Assembly (NCBI GenBank): GCA_963800325.1
Contig: CAWDAQ010000003.1
Location: 310,001-374,000, forward strand
DNA: 64,000 nucleotides
Direction: 5' to 3'
Origin: CAWDAQ01 sp963800325
Lineage (GTDB): Bacteria; Actinomycetota; Actinomycetes; Actinomycetales; Dermatophilaceae
In this document: positions 34,561 to 42,977 of the stretch, in pieces
Position numbering within the stretch: the first letter of the stretch is position 1
Layout of the letters: each line of letters begins with the position of its first letter
Made by a program: the position numbers and the translations under genes
The notes under the pieces: model-generated
Told to the model about the DNA's origin: nothing
What the model saw: only the letters and a program-made list of their open reading frames with translations
Database searches by the model: none

Positions 34561-34680
34561 GTGAGCCGCCAACTCCGCCACATGCGTCGAGTGAGCGCCA
34601 CCTGCGCCCTCCCATGCGTTGAGTGAGCGTCAACTGCGGCCGAACGTGCCCCCGGGGGACAGGTGCTGCTCACTCAACGG
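34561..34680. repeat. GTTGAGTGAGC repeat cluster A
   Basis: Two direct copies, 34581-34609 and 34613-34641 (CATGCGTYGAGTGAGCG core), repeat with a 32-bp period, and a third copy is inverted at 34662-34680. The 12-bp CGTTGAGTGAGC (34617-34628) pairs exactly with GCTCACTCAACG (34668-34679). A weaker copy may begin at 34561. It sits between the convergent ends of qor and the small membrane gene, in a 172-bp gap with no gene. Confidence 0.75.
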
Positions 34681-34705
34681 GGGTGCCGGGGGGGGACGGG
34701 GCGGC

Positions 34706-35053
34706 TCAGGTCCAGAGGACGGCGATCGCGGCGTTGAGGACGGCGAGGCCGCCCGCGGCGTCGAGCAGCGGGGTCCGGTCCCCGCCCCGGCGCTGGCGGG
34801 CCGACGCGACCTCGGCGCACCCGGCGACGACGATGGCGACGAGGAGCTTGACGCCGATCTTGGCGTGGTTGACGGGCTCGTCCCCCGACTCGAGGATGCC
34901 GACGAGGACGAGGCCGGTGAGCAGCTGCGCCCGGGCGCCCCAGACGACGGGCGCGAGCGAGCCGCCGCCGCGGCGGACGGCGACCCAGCCCCCGACGATC
35001 GCGGCCATCCCCAGCAGGTGCAGCAGCACGAAGATGTTCTCGGCGACGTCCAT
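34706..35053 (-). CDS. small hypothetical membrane protein
   Basis: A 115-residue protein with four hydrophobic segments: MDVAENIFVLLHLLGMAAIV, VVWGARAQLLTGLVLVGI, AKIGVKLLVAIVVAGCAEV and AGGLAVLNAAIAVLW. I do not recognise a family with confidence. It lies just downstream of the two-component system on the same strand (the regulator stop is at 35100), though its start is at 35053, so it could be the last gene of that operon. The order and hydrophobicity are the only support for being real, besides a normal codon pattern. Confidence 0.68.
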   Translation of the reverse strand: MDVAENIFVLLHLLGMAAIVGGWVAVRRGGGSLAPVVWGARAQLLTGLVLVGILESGDEPVNHAKIGVKLLVAIVVAGCAEVASARQRRGGDRTPLLDAAGGLAVLNAAIAVLWT

Positions 35054-35099
35054 GCCGCAAGCCTACGAGGCGGGACGCGGCCTCCCCGGACCGGCCCCG

Positions 35100-35779
35100 T
35101 CAGAGGAGCCGGCGGCCCATGGCCCACGCGGTGAGCTCGTGGCGGGAGGACAGCTGGAGCTTGCGGAGCACCGAGGAGACGTGGGTCTCGACCGTCTTGA
35201 CCGAGATGAACAGCTCGCGGGCGACCTCCTTGTACTGGTAGCCGCGGGCGATGAGCCGCATGACCTCGCGCTCCCGGGCGCTGAGCCGGTCGAGCTCCTC
35301 GTCGACCTCGGCGATCTCGCCGGCGGCGGCCCCGAAGGCGTCGAGGACGAAGCCGGCGAGCCGGGGGAGAAGACGGCGTCGCCGTCGGCGACCCGGGTCA
35401 CGGCGCGGGCGAGGTCGGTGCCGCTGATCGTCTTCGTCACGTACCCGCGGGCCCCGGCGCGGATGACGGCGATGACGTCCTCGGCGGAGTCGGAGACCGA
35501 GAGGGCGAGGAACCGGACGGGCTGCCCGGTGGCGGTGACGAGGCCGGCGCAGCCGCCGAGGACGTCGACCCCGCCCCTGCCGGTGCCACCGGGGAGGTGG
35601 ACGTCGAGGAGGACGACGTCCGGGCGGTGCTCCCGGACGACCCGCACGGCGGCCTCGACGTCGGCGGCCTCGCCGACCACCTCGAGCGGGGCGCCCTCGA
35701 CCTCGTCCAGCTCGGCCTTGACGCCGGTGCGGAACATCCGGTGGTCGTCGACGAGGACGATGCGGACGGGCGCGGTCAT
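35100..35779 (-). pseudogene. NarL/LuxR-type response regulator, interrupted by a -1 frameshift
   Basis: Partner of the adjacent histidine kinase. The receiver domain begins VRIVLVDDHRMFRTGVKAEL with phospho-acceptor D59 in VLLDVHLPGG and Lys116 in GYVTKTISG. The frame then fails after ADGDAVFSP; a shifted frame continues RLAGFVLDAFGAAAGEIAEV and the LuxR helix-turn-helix LSAREREVMRLIARGYQYKE, VAREL-SVKTVETHVSSVL, KLQLSSRHEL. Adding one C at the five-base run (plus strand G run 35363-35367) restores one protein of 226 residues. Both halves are well conserved, so an error in the sequence is likely. The ATG overlaps the kinase stop (ATGA). Confidence 0.88.
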
Positions 35780-37059
35780 GCCTGGGCTCCTTCGGTCGCG
35801 GGCAGCGGGGGCAGGGTGAGCTCGACCTCGGTCCCCTCCTCGAGGGTGCGAACGCGCGCAGTCCCCCCGTGGCGCTGCATCCGGCCGAGGATGGACTCGC
35901 GGATGCCGAGCCGGTCGGCGGGGACGGCGCCCAGGTCGACGCCCGGGCCGTGGTCACGGACGAACGCCTCGACCCCGGCCGGACCGACCTCGAGGTAGAC
36001 CGCGACCGGGGGACGCCCGTGCCGGACGGCGTTGAGCAGGGCCTCCCGGACGGCCTGGGCGAGGGCGCGGCCGTGGGGGTCGAGCGGGCGGTCCCCGGTC
36101 GCGACGAGCTCGACGGGCACGCCGTGGAGGTCCTCGACCTCGTGGGCGACCTCGGTGACCGCGGCGGCGAGGCTCTCGGCGCCGGGGCTCGGACGGGCGT
36201 ACAGCCACGAGCGCAGCTCACGCTCCTGGGCCCGGGCGAGGCGTCCGACGACGACCGGGTCGTCCGCGCGCCGCTGGATGAGCGCGAGCGTCTGGAGGAC
36301 GGAGTCGTGCAGGTGGGCGGCGATGTCGGCGCGCTCGTCGGCCCGGGCGCGGGCGGCCTGCTCCCGGCGCAGGTCGGTCCACACCCGCAGCGCCCACGGC
36401 GCGACGATGACGAGCACCCCGGCGAGCACCGCGACGGTGGCGAGCCCGACGTCCCACAGCTCGGGCAGCGTCGCGCCGCGGCTGGCGAGGACGAGCAGCC
36501 CGGTGGAGGCGAGCACGACGCCGAGGCCGAGGCGGGTGGCGGCCCGCCAGCCGCTCGCGGGACCGGTGCCGAGCCACGCGCCGCGCTGGCTCTCGTCGAG
36601 CTGGGAGAACGCGATGACGGCCCCGAGCCCGGCGAGGAGCACCGGGACGACGATCCCGAGCCGGGCGTCGAACCCGGCTCGCTCGGCGAGCCAGGCGAGC
36701 CCGAGCAGGACCAGCGCGAGCCCCCCGACGACGAACCGGACGGCCTGGGCCCATCCCTCCGGCAGGCCGCCGCCCCCCTGCGACCCGGGCGCCCCGGTGG
36801 CTCCGGCGTGGGCGGCGCGGTCGGCTCCGCCCGAGGTGGCGTCGTCCCCCTCGGGGGTGAGCGCCCAGAGGAAGAGGTACCCCACGACGCCGGCCCCGGT
36901 CGTCGCGAGCAGGACGGTGACGACCCGCACGGCGAGCACGGACACGCCGAGGTGCTCGGCGAGGCCGGCACAGACCCCGCCGAGGATGCGTCCGTGCACG
37001 GGACGCACGAGCCGCGGCGGCTGCGGCGGGGGCGCGGAGCGGGTGTACGGGGTGGCCAC
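35776..37059 (-). CDS. PspC-domain sensor histidine kinase
   Basis: A 427-residue kinase of the LiaS/DesK-like HisKA_3 class. A PspC domain opens the protein (residues about 20-67: VHGRILGGVCAGLAEHLGVS), followed by a variable linker and four transmembrane helices up to about 225. The phospho-accepting His is H251 in DIAAHLHDSVLQTLALIQRR. The ATPase part has REALLNAVRHGRPPVAVYLE, HGPGVDLGAVPADRLGIRES and a GTEVELTLP end. GTG at 37059 is preceded by GAGGATGGGG. It is likely to sense membrane or envelope stress and to phosphorylate the overlapping response regulator. A start 12 codons upstream is also possible. Confidence 0.92.
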   Translation of the reverse strand: MATPYTRSAPPPQPPRLVRPVHGRILGGVCAGLAEHLGVSVLAVRVVTVLLATTGAGVVGYLFLWALTPEGDDATSGGADRAAHAGATGAPGSQGGGGLPEGWAQAVRFVVGGLALVLLGLAWLAERAGFDARLGIVVPVLLAGLGAVIAFSQLDESQRGAWLGTGPASGWRAATRLGLGVVLASTGLLVLASRGATLPELWDVGLATVAVLAGVLVIVAPWALRVWTDLRREQAARARADERADIAAHLHDSVLQTLALIQRRADDPVVVGRLARAQERELRSWLYARPSPGAESLAAAVTEVAHEVEDLHGVPVELVATGDRPLDPHGRALAQAVREALLNAVRHGRPPVAVYLEVGPAGVEAFVRDHGPGVDLGAVPADRLGIRESILGRMQRHGGTARVRTLEEGTEVELTLPPLPATEGAQA

Positions 37060-37184
37060 GTCCCCATCCTCGCCCACCCCGAGGTCCCGGAACACCCTGC
37101 TCGGGGTCGTGCCCGGGCTCGCTCGGGGTCGTCTCAGGGCCGACCCTCATGGTGGGCGGGCCCCGTTGGGCCGAGGATCGTGGC

Positions 37185-38624
37185 ATGACCGAGACACCCC
37201 CTCCCCCGTCCCAGACCGGGGTCGAGCGCTTCTTCGACCGGCTGCGCGCCGTGGACGTCAAGCGGGACACCGACAGCAAGTGGATCGGCGGCGTCTGCTC
37301 CGGCGTCGCGGCCCGCATCGGCGTCGACCCCGTCGTCGTCCGGCTCGTCGCCGTCCTCCTGCTGTTCGTCGGCGGACTCGGGTTCGCCGCCTACCTCGTG
37401 GCCTGGCTCCTGCTGCCGGACCGCCGCGGCGACATCGTCGCCGAGCGCGGCATCCGGTTCGGGGAGGTCGGCCCGATCCTCCTCATCGCGCTCACGGTGC
37501 TCGTCCTCTTCGGGTTCCTCTCCGACGGGCCCGGATGGGGCGGCCCGCGGTGGGTCCTCGTCCCGCCCCTGCTCCTGGTCGCGGTGGGCGTCATCGTGTG
37601 GCTCGTCCTGCGGGGCCGCGTGCCGCGGGACGGCGCGGCGTCCCCGCCGCCGTCCGGGTCGGGGCCGGCGGCGCCGTACGGCGCGGGTCCGGGAGCCCCG
37701 CCGCCGGCGCCCGGGGCCACGCCGCCCGCGGGAGCCGGGGGGGCCGGGGCGGGCACCCGCCCGGACGCCGGCGCCGGCGGCACGCCCGGCGGCGCCGGTC
37801 CCACAGGCCCCACGTCCGCGGGCGCCACGTCCTGGTCCGCCGCCGCGAACGCGCCGTACGCCGCCGCGGCCCCACCGCCGGCGTGGGCGCCGCCGGCCGG
37901 TCCCTCCGCGCCTGCGGGGTCGTCCGGCCCGTCGGGCCCGTCGGGCCCCGTGACGCCCGGCTACGCCCCACCGGTCCCCGCGCCGCGGCCCCCGCGCCGC
38001 CGGCCACGGCGCGCCGGAGTCCTCGCCGCGCTCGTCGTCGGCGGACTGGCGCTGGCGTCCTACGGGGCGCTCGTGCTCCTCCACGACGCCCTCGGCTGGG
38101 CCGGGGACGCCCACGTCGTCGGGCTCGCCGGCGCCCTCGCGGTGCTCGGGGCGGCGACCCTGGGATTCGGCGCCGCGGGCCTGCGGGCCGGGCTCACCGG
38201 CGTCGTCGCCATCGTCCTCGCCGTCGTCACCGCCGGAGCGGCGTTCGCGCCCCGGGTCGACTGGCGCGGCGGCGTCGGGGACCGGTACTGGCAGCCGGAG
38301 ACGTCGGTGAGCCGCAGCTACGAGCTCGGGGTCGGGGACGCGACCCTCGACCTCACCCGCTACCCCACCGATCCCGCCTCCCCGGGCGAGGTCCGGGTCG
38401 ACGTCGGCGCGGGCAAGGTCGAGATCCGCATCCCCCGCGAGGTCACCGCCCGCGTCGACGGCGTCGTCCGGGCCGGCTCCATCTCGGTCGACGGGGTCGA
38501 CGTCCCCCCGTCGAACCGCGACCGCAGCCGCGCCGGAGTCGACCAGACCTACGGCGCCGGCCGGCCGGACGTCACCGTGACCGTCCGGCTCGGCGCCGGC
38601 GACATCCAGATCACCAAGGAGTGA
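37185..38624 (+). CDS. PspC-domain membrane protein with adhesin-like C-terminus
   Basis: A 479-residue protein. The N-terminus has a PspC domain (residues about 25-80: DTDSKWIGGVCSGVAARIGV, VRLVAVLLLFVGGLGFAAYL), two more helices, then a 120-residue low-complexity segment rich in Gly, Ala and Pro (about 150-285). Three further helices (GVLAALVVGGLALASYGALV, GALAVLGAATLGFGAAGL, GVVAIVLAVVTAGAAF) lead to an outside domain ending VTVRLGAGDIQITKE, with DATLDLTRYPTDP, which looks like the DUF4097/adhesin-type beta-helix often linked to PspC. It is divergent from the PspC kinase. An internal start 12 codons earlier (37149) was rejected as unconserved. Confidence 0.85.
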   Translation: MTETPPPPSQTGVERFFDRLRAVDVKRDTDSKWIGGVCSGVAARIGVDPVVVRLVAVLLLFVGGLGFAAYLVAWLLLPDRRGDIVAERGIRFGEVGPILLIALTVLVLFGFLSDGPGWGGPRWVLVPPLLLVAVGVIVWLVLRGRVPRDGAASPPPSGSGPAAPYGAGPGAPPPAPGATPPAGAGGAGAGTRPDAGAGGTPGGAGPTGPTSAGATSWSAAANAPYAAAAPPPAWAPPAGPSAPAGSSGPSGPSGPVTPGYAPPVPAPRPPRRRPRRAGVLAALVVGGLALASYGALVLLHDALGWAGDAHVVGLAGALAVLGAATLGFGAAGLRAGLTGVVAIVLAVVTAGAAFAPRVDWRGGVGDRYWQPETSVSRSYELGVGDATLDLTRYPTDPASPGEVRVDVGAGKVEIRIPREVTARVDGVVRAGSISVDGVDVPPSNRDRSRAGVDQTYGAGRPDVTVTVRLGAGDIQITKE

Positions 38625-38631
38625 GAGCGCC

Positions 38632-39120
38632 ATGAGCCACCCCCACGACGGCGACCCCTACGACGGCGACCCCGTCGACGACGCCCGCGAGGCGACCGAG
38701 ACCCTCGGGACCACCGGCGACGCCGACACCGACACGGCCGACGAGACCGAGAAGATCGCGACCACCGGAGCCGGCGACCCCGGCGACCCCCGCAGCCACC
38801 GGCAGGACACCGAGGTCCTGCCCCGCCGGTCGGCGCCCACCGAGGAGGCGGCCGGGTCCACCCGGGAGAGGACGACCTCGTCCGCCCCCTCCGCGCCGGA
38901 GCCCGGGCCCGCGGACGACCGCGAGCCGCGCCGCGGCCCGCGGCTGTTCTCGATGCTCGTCGGGATCGCCTGCCTCGCCGTGGCCGGGTTCGTGCTCGCC
39001 TCCGAGCTCGGCGGCTTCGCCCTGGAGTGGGCGGTCGGCGGCCCCTGGCTCGTCATCGGCGCCGGGCTCGTCCTCGCGGCGCTCGGGGTCGTCGGCGCGC
39101 TCGGCTCACGCCGGCGCTGA
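38632..39120 (+). CDS. hypothetical membrane protein with acidic N-terminus
   Basis: A 162-residue protein starting MSHPHDGDPYDGDPVDDARE. The first 110 residues are highly acidic, Asp/Glu/Thr/Pro-rich and predicted unstructured; two hydrophobic helices close the protein (LFSMLVGIACLAVAGFVLAS and GPWLVIGAGLVLAALGVVGA). The ATG is 8 bp after the PspC/adhesin stop, so the two form an operon. I recognise no family. Its 3' end overlaps the convergent NUDIX gene by 15 bp. Confidence 0.75.
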   Translation: MSHPHDGDPYDGDPVDDAREATETLGTTGDADTDTADETEKIATTGAGDPGDPRSHRQDTEVLPRRSAPTEEAAGSTRERTTSSAPSAPEPGPADDREPRRGPRLFSMLVGIACLAVAGFVLASELGGFALEWAVGGPWLVIGAGLVLAALGVVGALGSRRR

Positions 39121-39867
39121 GGCGACCCAGCGCCGCCAGTGCGGCCGCAGGAGCGGGGCGAGCTCGAGGGAGGCCACGCGCTCCAGCGGGACCCAGGCCG
39201 CCCGGGAGGTCGACCCCCCGACGTCGTGGACGACGGGCTCGACCACCCGGGCGACCCGCGCGTGGTGGACGAGTCGGACGGCGTGGAAGTCCTCGAGCCG
39301 CCCCGTCGGGGACCGCCCGACCCAGTGCGCGGTGGTGAGGTCGGCGAGCTCGACGTCGACGACGTCGTGCCCGGTCTCCTCCCAGACCTCGCGCACGAGC
39401 CCGTCCGCGGGCTCCTCCCCCGGGTCGAGTCCCCCGCCGGGGAGGGTCCACCGGCCCGGCGTCCCCCGGACCCGCGGGGAGAGCTCGGTGAGCAGCATCC
39501 CGCGGCCGGAGGTGAGGACGGCGTACGCCGCGACCCGCTGGACGACCCGTGGCACCTCGCCCGGCTCGGCGCCGCCGGTCCGCCCGGCGGGCTGCGCGTC
39601 GCCCGAGGCGGGGAGCCGCCCGTCCGGGCGGTCCGCGGCCTCGGGGCGGGGGGCGACCTCCACCTCGACGGTGAGCTCGTCGCGGCCGGGGCCCCCGAGG
39701 CCGGCCCGGGTCGCCCGCTCCAGGGACCAGCCCCGCGCGGCGAGGACCGTGGCCGGGTCGACCCCGTGCCCGAGCGGCACCCGGGCGACCACGTCCCCGG
39801 CCGGGTCCCGCGCGAGCACGGTGACCGTCCGGTCCGGGCCCGGCACAGGCCCTGGCACAGGGCTCAC
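39106..39867 (-). CDS. NUDIX hydrolase
   Basis: A 253-residue protein with a C-terminal NUDIX domain (about 125-250). The Nudix box is complete: G-x5-E-x7-R-E-x2-E-E-x-G in LPGGGLDPGEEPADGLVREV plus WEETGHDVVD, so divalent-metal pyrophosphohydrolase activity is expected. The N-terminal 110 residues are unusual: an Arg/Ala/Gly-rich segment (VTVLARDPAGDVVARVPLGH) without recognised domain. GTG at 39867 overlaps the stop of the glycosyltransferase gene (GTGA), so it may act on a nucleotide-sugar byproduct or an undecaprenyl intermediate of that pathway, which is inference. Confidence 0.85.
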   Translation of the reverse strand: MSPVPGPVPGPDRTVTVLARDPAGDVVARVPLGHGVDPATVLAARGWSLERATRAGLGGPGRDELTVEVEVAPRPEAADRPDGRLPASGDAQPAGRTGGAEPGEVPRVVQRVAAYAVLTSGRGMLLTELSPRVRGTPGRWTLPGGGLDPGEEPADGLVREVWEETGHDVVDVELADLTTAHWVGRSPTGRLEDFHAVRLVHHARVARVVEPVVHDVGGSTSRAAWVPLERVASLELAPLLRPHWRRWVASAPA

Positions 39868-40988
39868 GACGCGGCCCCGGCGTAGGCCGCGACGACCTGC
39901 TCGACGACCCGGGGCCACGCCTGCTCCGGCGGGTGGCCGGCGTTGTGCCGGGCGATCCGGTCGCGCAGGTCGCCGTCGCGCACGAGGCGGGCGACCTGGT
40001 GGGCCATCTCGTCGTCGTCGGCGGCGAGGAAGCCGTTGACGCCGTCGGTGACGAAGTCGCGCACCCCCGAGCCGGCGACGCCGACGACCGGGAGCCCCGC
40101 CGTGCGGGCCTCGAGCGCGGCGATCCCGAAGGCCTCGAGCCGGCCGGGGGCGACGTAGACGTCCGCGTCGTGGTACCAGCGGACGAGCTCCTCCCGGGAG
40201 GCCCGGCCGGGCAGCCGCACCGTCTCCTGCAGCCCGCGGGCGGCGACGAGCCGCTCCAGCGGCCCCCGCAGCGGGCCCTCGCCGAACACGTCGAGCTCGA
40301 CGCGGACCTCCGGCGGCAGCAGGCGGCGCACCTTGTGCATCACCTCGACGAGGGCTCCCGGTCGCTTCCGTCCGGCGAGCCGGATGGCGCTGACGACGCG
40401 CACCGGCTCCCCCGGTGCCCGCCGCCGCGGCCCGGTGGGGCGCCACGTCGCGACGTCGATGCCGTTGGGCAGCACGCCGACGGGGGTGGCGCGGCCGACG
40501 ACGTCGCCGAGCTCGCCCGCGACGAGGGAGGAGACCGCCGTGAACGCCGCGCCCCGGCGGGCCCAGCGCCGGGCGTGGCCGAGGACGCGCAGCAGGAGCC
40601 GGTTGTGGTGCAGCGCGCAGTGCCACGTGAGCACCGTCGGCAGGTGGAGGTCGAGCGCGAGGGTCGTGAGGTCGGTCGCGAAGGGGCTGACGACCCCGAG
40701 GTGGGCGTGCGCGACGTCGAACCGGCCGGCGACGAGGCGGCGCCGGACCTCCCGCGGCGCCCAGGGGTTGACCGGCAGCTCCCACGGCATCCGCGCCGCC
40801 ATCCGGTGCACCCGGACCCCGTCGAGCACCTCGACGGCGCCGTGCCGCTCCCCGGCGGGTCCCGGGGTCGCGGTGAACACCTCGACCTCGTGGCCGGCAG
40901 CGACGAGGGCCGACGCGAGGTCGTGGACCTGCACCTCGATCCCGCCGAGGCGGGGCAGGTAGCAGTCGGACAGGAGCGCGACTCTCAC
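39864..40988 (-). CDS. GT4-family glycosyltransferase
   Basis: A 374-residue GT-B glycosyltransferase. The N-terminal acceptor domain begins VRVALLSDCYLPRLGGIEVQ and includes GHEVEVFTATPG; the nucleotide-sugar half has VSAIRLAGRKRPGALVEVMH, RLPGRASREELVRWYHDADV and the E-x7-E motif in RLEAFGIAALEARTAGLPVV. Translation of the downstream NUDIX gene is coupled. Divergent, 46 bp away, lies the PIG-L deacetylase gene. The combination of a GT4 transferase with a GlcNAc-type deacetylase recalls MshA/MshB or GPI-type steps; the acceptor here is unknown. The GTG at 40988 is the preferred start. Confidence 0.9.
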   Translation of the reverse strand: MRVALLSDCYLPRLGGIEVQVHDLASALVAAGHEVEVFTATPGPAGERHGAVEVLDGVRVHRMAARMPWELPVNPWAPREVRRRLVAGRFDVAHAHLGVVSPFATDLTTLALDLHLPTVLTWHCALHHNRLLLRVLGHARRWARRGAAFTAVSSLVAGELGDVVGRATPVGVLPNGIDVATWRPTGPRRRAPGEPVRVVSAIRLAGRKRPGALVEVMHKVRRLLPPEVRVELDVFGEGPLRGPLERLVAARGLQETVRLPGRASREELVRWYHDADVYVAPGRLEAFGIAALEARTAGLPVVGVAGSGVRDFVTDGVNGFLAADDDEMAHQVARLVRDGDLRDRIARHNAGHPPEQAWPRVVEQVVAAYAGAAS

Positions 40989-41034
40989 GCAGGGCAGCCT
41001 GCCATGCGTCCGGCCGGCCCGGCCGTGCGGGAGG

Positions 41035-41859
41035 ATGGTGACGATGCGCCGAACGCTCGTGGCATTCCACGCCCACCCCGACGACGAGGCCCTGCTCACC
41101 GCCGGGACGATGGCGCGCGCCGCCGCCGAGGGGCACCGGGTCGTCCTCGTCGTCGCGACCGACGGGGGGCTCGGGCTGGCCTCGCGGGAGTACGCCCGGG
41201 ACCTCGCGGCCCGGCGGCGGGCCGAGGCCCTGGCGAGCGCGGACGCGCTCGGCGTCGCCCGGGTGGAGTTCCTCGGCTACGCCGACAGCGGCCTCGGCCC
41301 GGGCCTCGACCCGGACCCGCCAGACCGGGTCCGGTTCGTCCGCGCCCCCGTCGCGGAGGCCGCGGCCCGGCTCGCGGACCTGCTCGCCGAGGAGGACGCC
41401 GACGTGCTGCTCGGGTACGACCGCAACGGCGGCTACGGCCACCGCGACCACGTCCACGTCCACGACGTCGCCGTTGCCGCCGCCCGCCTCGCCGGCACCC
41501 CCCGGCTGCTCGAGGCGACCGTCCCGCGCGACACGATCTCGCGGGCGGTCCGGCTCGCCGCCCGGGTCTACCCGTTCCCGGACGAGTTCGACCCGACCTC
41601 GTTCGACCGGGCCTACTCCCCCCGGGCCGAGATCACCCACCGCGTCGGCGTCGTCCGGTACGCCCGGGCGAAGCGGGCCGCCATGCGCGCACACGCGAGC
41701 CAGGCCACGGCCGACGACGGCGCCGACCGCACCCTCGCCGCCTTCCTGCGCATCCCCCGGCCGCTGTTCGACGTCGTCTTCGGCCGGGAGTGGTTCGCCG
41801 CCCCCTCCCGGACCCCGGGTGCCCCCATCGCCCGTGACGTCTTCGAGGGCCTGACGTGA
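41035..41859 (+). CDS. PIG-L family deacetylase
   Basis: A 274-residue zinc-dependent N-acetylglucosaminyl deacetylase-like protein. The metal and catalytic motif is FHAHPDDEALLTAGT, followed by LVVATDGGLGLASREYARDL and a second metal motif NGGYGHRDHVHVHDVAVAAA. These are the LmbE/MshB-type signatures. It probably deacetylates an N-acetyl-sugar on a small or lipid-linked acceptor. Its stop overlaps the start of the flippase-like gene (GTGA), so the two are coupled. The ATG at 41044 (MRRTL) is an alternative start to 41035. Confidence 0.9.
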   Translation: MVTMRRTLVAFHAHPDDEALLTAGTMARAAAEGHRVVLVVATDGGLGLASREYARDLAARRRAEALASADALGVARVEFLGYADSGLGPGLDPDPPDRVRFVRAPVAEAAARLADLLAEEDADVLLGYDRNGGYGHRDHVHVHDVAVAAARLAGTPRLLEATVPRDTISRAVRLAARVYPFPDEFDPTSFDRAYSPRAEITHRVGVVRYARAKRAAMRAHASQATADDGADRTLAAFLRIPRPLFDVVFGREWFAAPSRTPGAPIARDVFEGLT

Positions 41860-42977
41860 CCGCGCCGGCCCCCGCCCCGCCCCCCGGGTCGTGGCCCCGC
41901 GGGGTCACCCCGCGGTCGCTGCTGCGCGTCCTCGTCGGCCTCGGCCTCGCCGCCGTGCTGCTCGTCTGGGGCCTGCCCCACTTCGCCCACACGACGTGGC
42001 GGGACGTCGCTGCCGTCCTCGCCGGGGTGCCGACCGCGAACGCCCTCGGGTTCCTCGCCCTCGTCCTCGGCGGGCTGTGGTGCTACACGTTCACCTTCAC
42101 CGGCAGCCTGCCCGGGCTGAGTCACACCCGGGCCTTCGTCGTCAACGTCTGCGGCTCGTCGGTGAGCAACCTCCTTCCCGGGGGCGGGGCGGTCGGTCTC
42201 GCCGCGACGTACACGATCTGCCGCTCGTGGGGCTTCACTCGCCGCGAGGTCTCGACCTCGGCCATCGTCACCGGCGTGTGGAACACCCTCGCCCGGGTGG
42301 CGCTGCCGGTCGTCGCGATCCTCGCGCTGTCGGCCGGGGCGCGGGACACCCCGCCGCTGATGCGGCAGGCCGCCGTCGCCGGGAGCCTGAGCGGTCTCGC
42401 GCTGCTCGCGGTGTTCACCGCCGTCGTCGTCTCCGACCGGGCCGCCCGCGGCGTCGGCCGCGTCACCGACCGGGCCCTGCGCCCGCTCCTGCGCCGGGCC
42501 TCGCGCGAGGGTGGGGTCGACGCCCTCGTCACCGACCTGCGGCGGCGGATCGGGGACGTCGTCGCCGGGGGCTGGGCCCGGATGAGCCTCGGGATGGTCG
42601 GGTTCTTCGGGCTGTACTACGTGCTGTTCTGGCTCGTCATGCGCACGACCGGGGTGGGGCTGGACCACGGCGAGCTGTTCGCCGCGTTCGCCATCGGCCG
42701 CCTGCTCACCTCGGTCGGGGTGACCCCGGGCGGGGTGGGGGTGACCGAGACCGGAACGGCGGCGGCGCTCGTCGCGTGGGGCGCGGCACCGGCGGAGGCG
42801 ACCGCGGGGGTCGTGCTGTTCTCCGTCTTCACCCACCTGATGGAGGTGCCGCTCGGTGCCCTCGGGTGGCTCGCGTGGACGGTGATGCCCAGGGGCCGGC
42901 CCGGGGCGGGGAGCGCCGGGACCGGCGACGACGGCGGCTCGGGGCGCGCGGCTCAGCCGGTGAGCCGGCGCACCTGA
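41856..42977 (+). CDS. lysylphosphatidylglycerol synthase-type transmembrane (flippase-like) protein
   Basis: A 373-residue polytopic membrane protein of the LPG_synthase_TM (UPF0104) family. About eight hydrophobic segments include LLRVLVGLGLAAVLLVWGLP, FVVNVCGSSVSNLLPGGGAV, GLAATYTICRSWGFTRREVS and LLTSVGVTPGGVGVTETGTA. The NLLPGGG and TPGGVGVTE motifs are strongly conserved in this family, whose bacterial relatives move or modify lipids. The start is GTG, overlapping the deacetylase stop. It may flip the glycolipid made by the adjacent glycosyltransferase/deacetylase genes; this is inference from the operon. The 3' end overlaps gatD (convergent, 25 bp). Confidence 0.87.
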   Translation: MTAPAPAPPPGSWPRGVTPRSLLRVLVGLGLAAVLLVWGLPHFAHTTWRDVAAVLAGVPTANALGFLALVLGGLWCYTFTFTGSLPGLSHTRAFVVNVCGSSVSNLLPGGGAVGLAATYTICRSWGFTRREVSTSAIVTGVWNTLARVALPVVAILALSAGARDTPPLMRQAAVAGSLSGLALLAVFTAVVVSDRAARGVGRVTDRALRPLLRRASREGGVDALVTDLRRRIGDVVAGGWARMSLGMVGFFGLYYVLFWLVMRTTGVGLDHGELFAAFAIGRLLTSVGVTPGGVGVTETGTAAALVAWGAAPAEATAGVVLFSVFTHLMEVPLGALGWLAWTVMPRGRPGAGSAGTGDDGGSGRAAQPVSRRT

